Assembly (NCBI GenBank): GCA_003223995.1
Contig: QHYA01000234.1
Location: 1 to 16,555, forward strand
DNA: 16,555 nucleotides
Reading direction: 5' to 3'
Source of the DNA: Acidobacteriota bacterium
GTDB taxonomy: Bacteria; Acidobacteriota; Polarisedimenticolia; QHYA01
This document shows, piece after piece, positions 14,661 through 16,555 of the stretch. The notes beneath the pieces are model-generated. The model did no database searches and was not told where the DNA came from. It saw nothing but the letters and a program-made list of their open reading frames with translations. Numbering within the stretch: position 1 is the first letter of the stretch; each line of letters starts with the position of its first letter. Made by a program: the position numbers and the translations under genes.

Positions 14661-16112
14661 ATGGAAAAGCCGACGGTCGGCTTCGAGAGGATCGATGAGT
14701 GCCGCTGGCGGATTCCCCGAAGCGCCCCGATGCGAGTGGACGGCGTGATCTATGCGAGCGACTCCATGATGCAGGCGATCCGCACCGATCAATCGCCCCA
14801 ACAAGTCGCCAATGTCGCCTGCTTGCCGGGGATCGTGGGAGCCTCGCTGGCGATGCCCGACATGCATTGGGGCTACGGGTTTCCCATCGGAGGGGTCGCC
14901 GCCTTCGACGTCGAGGAGGGTGTGGTCTCACCCGGCGGCGTCGGTTACGACATCAACTGAGGGGTCAGGCTCCTGCGCTCAGGTCTGAGCGCAAAAGAGA
15001 TGGGCGGTCGAATGAAGGAGCTCGTCGACGCCCTCTTCCGCAACGTTCCGACTGGCGTCGGAGCACACCGGAGGGACCTGCGCCTGTCCGCCCCGGAGCT
15101 GAGGAAGATCCTCATGGAAGGGGCCCGCGCGGCCGTCTCCTCGGGCCGCGGCGAAGCAGCGGACCTCGATCACATCGAAGAGGGGGGGACCATCCCGGGC
15201 GCCGACCCCGACCTCGTGTCGGAAAGGGCGGTGGAACGAGGCCGGCCTCAGCTCGGGACTCTCGGCTCGGGCAACCACTTCCTCGAGGTGGACCGGGTGG
15301 ACGAGATCTTCCACGAAGAAGCCGCGCGAGCATTCGGTCTGGCGATGGGCCAGGTGGCCTTCGTGATCCACACCGGCTCGCGGGGGCTTGGCTACCAGGT
15401 CTGCGACGATTTCCTTCAGGGGATGCTCCGCGCCGCCGCGAAATACGGCATCGACCTGCCCGACCGGCAGCTTTGCTGCGCCCCGATTCGCTCCGAGGAA
15501 GGGAAGCGCTACCTCGCGGCGATGGCCGCCGCGGCGAACTTCGCCTTCGCGAACCGCCAGGTGATCGCGCACTACCTTCGCGAGACACTCGCGAAAGACC
15601 TCGGGATCCCACCAAGGGAACACCGGGTCTCGACCGTTTACGATGTTTGCCACAACATCGCGAAGATGGAATCCCATGAGGTGGACGGCCGGCAACGCCG
15701 CCTCTGCGTGCACCGCAAAGGGGCCACGCGCGCCTTCCCTCCCGGCCACCCTCAGACCCCTTCAGCTTATCGGGCCGTCGGGCAGCCCGTGCTGATTCCG
15801 GGAGACATGGGCCGATACTCCTATGTCCTGGCCGGGACGGCCAAGGCCTACCGGGAGACCTGGGGGAGCAGTTGCCATGGCGCGGGGCGGCGGCTCAGCC
15901 GCGCCGAAGCCAAGCGGACCTCCAGAGGCAGACCGATCGTGCGCGAGCTCGAGGACCGAGGGATCATCGTGCGTTCGGCGGGGATGGCGACGCTCCTGGA
16001 GGAGGTCCCGGAGGCCTATAAGGACGTCAGCGAGGTCGTCGAGGTCGTGGAGCGCGCCGGGATCTCGCGCAAAGTGGCGCGTCTCGTTCCCATGGGGGTG
16101 ATCAAAGGATGA
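14661..16112 (+). CDS. rtcB: RNA-splicing ligase RtcB with in-frame TGA, predicted selenoprotein (Sec100)
   Basis: RtcB joins RNA 2',3'-cyclic phosphate or 3'-phosphate ends to 5'-hydroxyl ends using GTP and Mn2+, in tRNA splicing and RNA repair. With TGA 14958-14960 read as an amino acid, the product has 483 residues, as in Pyrococcus horikoshii RtcB (481). Metal ligands are Asp97 and residue 100 in GYDIN-U-GVRLL, His206 in GSGNHFLEV, His237 in HTGSRGLG and His331 in CHNIAKMESHEV; His406 in SSCHGAGRRLSR is the guanylylated histidine (Ph: Asp95, Cys98, His203, His234, His329, His404). The TGA replaces the essential Cys, homology continues unbroken after it, and a SECIS-like hairpin follows, so selenocysteine is the natural reading. 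The true stop is also TGA (16110-16112). ATG 14661 has GGAGGG seven bases upstream; ATG 14640 is in frame but weaker. An ATG at 15000 could restart translation, but that product would lack Asp97 and residue 100. Confidence 0.92.
14970..14999 (+). promoter_or_regulatory. Predicted bacterial SECIS element in rtcB
   Basis: Bases 14974-14981 (TGCGCTCA) pair perfectly with 14986-14993 (TGAGCGCA) around the tetraloop GGTC (14982-14985). Three more pairs, CTC 14970-14972 with GAG 14997-14999, can form below a small internal loop. The loop begins 21 bases after the TGA (14958-14960). The E. coli fdhF SECIS has the same GGUC loop closed by A-U, 18 bases after its UGA. SelB with GTP and Sec-tRNA would bind the loop and deliver selenocysteine. 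The hairpin is also coding (RLLRSGLSAKE), which such elements must be in bacteria. Confidence 0.88.
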
Positions 16113-16163
16113 CGAGGCGCCCCTGTTGCTCCGACCCCCGGGGCCGGGAAGGGAGGTTCTGTA

Positions 16164-16445
16164 TCAGGAAGCGGCGGTTCCGGCCGGGAGCTTGCGGACC
16201 TGTCTGGTGAGGCGAGACTTGGTCCGGGCGGCGGCGTTGCGGTGGATGACTCCTTTTGAGGCCTTGCGGTCCAGGCTCGAGATCGCCTGTTTCAGCAATG
16301 ATTCCGCCTCAGCGGGCTTTCCCGACTGGAGGGCAACGCGGACCTTCTTGACGGCCGACCGCAGCGCCGACCGGTGCGTGCGGTTCCGCTCCCGGCGCTT
16401 CAGGTCCTTCCGGTTCTGCTTGATCGCGGACTTGTGCGAGGCCAT
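16164..16445 (-). CDS. rpsT: 30S ribosomal protein S20
   Basis: S20 is a small helical protein that binds 16S rRNA early in assembly of the 30S subunit. The 93-residue basic product begins MASHKSAIKQNRKDLKRR, the classic start of the family, and continues with RNRTHRSALRSAVKKV and KGVIHRNAAARTKSRL. The start is ATG 16445 with GGGAGGAG directly upstream (plus-strand 16448-16455); an in-frame TTG at 16457 would add only GGA-rich leader and lies inside that site. It converges on rtcB, 51 bases apart. In many bacteria S20 represses its own translation; nothing visible here tests that. Confidence 0.97.
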   Translation of the reverse strand: MASHKSAIKQNRKDLKRRERNRTHRSALRSAVKKVRVALQSGKPAEAESLLKQAISSLDRKASKGVIHRNAAARTKSRLTRQVRKLPAGTAAS

Positions 16446-16468
16446 CGCTCCTCCCAAGACGAGGCGCG

Positions 16469-16497
16469 ATGTTACGGGGTGACTCCCGCACTGTCAA
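16469..16497 (-). promoter_or_regulatory. sigma70-type promoter of rpsT
   Basis: On the minus strand a perfect TTGACA (16492-16497) is followed after 17 bases by TAACAT (16469-16474; 4 of 6 matches). The predicted start near 16462 leaves a leader of about 16 bases before the start codon. It closely resembles the tRNA-Leu promoter, as expected for two growth-rate genes. Confidence 0.7.
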
Positions 16498-16508
16498 GCT
16501 CTGCTCCA

Positions 16509-16544
16509 ATCTGCCAGATCTGCTCAAAATCGGCCAGATCGGCT
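16509..16544. repeat. Imperfect 16-base direct repeat upstream of rpsT promoter
   Basis: ATCTGCCAGATCTGCT (16509-16524) and ATCGGCCAGATCGGCT (16529-16544) differ at two positions, both T to G, and are exactly 20 bases apart. Each contains a partial palindrome around CCAGATC. The repeat begins about 11 bases upstream of the rpsT -35 box, and the sequence may continue past the window edge. Confidence 0.5.
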
Positions 16545-16555
16545 GAGCTCAATCG

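Noticed and set aside
14661..14960. rtcB as a pseudogene or as two separate short genes
   Set aside because: Homology is continuous through the TGA, all other active-site residues are intact, the TGA sits on the catalytic Cys and a SECIS hairpin follows. Neither half could be active alone.
14958..14960. UGA reassigned to Trp or Gly (genetic codes 4 or 25)
   Set aside because: Several other genes in the window end correctly at TGA, and Trp or Gly could not replace the metal-binding Cys.
1..16555. CRISPR array, insertion sequence, transposase or phage genes
   Set aside because: No repeat-spacer pattern, no terminal inverted repeats and no such coding regions were seen; gene content looks chromosomal.

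Overview
The window is gene-dense and GC-rich, with short gaps, two TTG starts and one GTG start. The largest stretch without a gene, about 210 bases upstream of rnr, holds divergent promoters. Gene content (bactofilin beside a HEAT-repeat lipoprotein, a large subtilase with Ig-like repeats, an SGNH hydrolase with an internal TPR-like stretch, archease and RtcB) suggests a free-living environmental bacterium, perhaps Acidobacteriota or a nearby phylum. That placement is an impression from protein style and has not been tested.

Layout. 1-618 is the C-terminal end of a sensor histidine kinase. 741-1394 is tsaC (tRNA t6A synthesis). 1470-3866 is a HEAT-repeat lipoprotein, a bactofilin and a methyltransferase-like protein, all on the + strand. 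3955-6321 is a subtilase whose true start seems to lie upstream of any standard start codon. 6428-7963 (-) is a GT-C-like polytopic membrane protein, and 8002-8088 (-) is tRNA-Leu(CAG) with a good sigma70-type promoter. From 8299 the + strand carries rnr (RNase R), archease, an SGNH/GDSL hydrolase, serA and rtcB. rpsT (ribosomal protein S20) closes the window on the - strand.

Main result. rtcB, the RNA-splicing ligase, is read through an in-frame TGA at 14958-14960. The reading frame is typical RtcB on both sides, and the TGA falls exactly on the conserved metal-binding cysteine (Cys98 of Pyrococcus horikoshii RtcB; codon 100 here). Twenty-one bases later is a perfect 8-bp hairpin with a GGUC tetraloop closed by an A-U pair, the same apical structure as the E. 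coli fdhF SECIS element. Seven of the other genes stop normally at TGA, so a reassigned genetic code is excluded. The simplest reading is a selenocysteine-containing RtcB, in which selenium sits in the dinuclear metal centre of an RNA ligase. Its partner archease lies about 3.5 kb upstream on the same strand, directly after RNase R, so the segment looks like an RNA repair and turnover neighbourhood. No selenocysteine machinery genes (selA, selB, selC, selD) are in the window; the genome should carry them elsewhere if the reading is right.

Regulation. Several genes have -10 boxes only about 15-23 bases from their start codons (tsaC, serA, rtcB, rpsT), which implies very short leaders.
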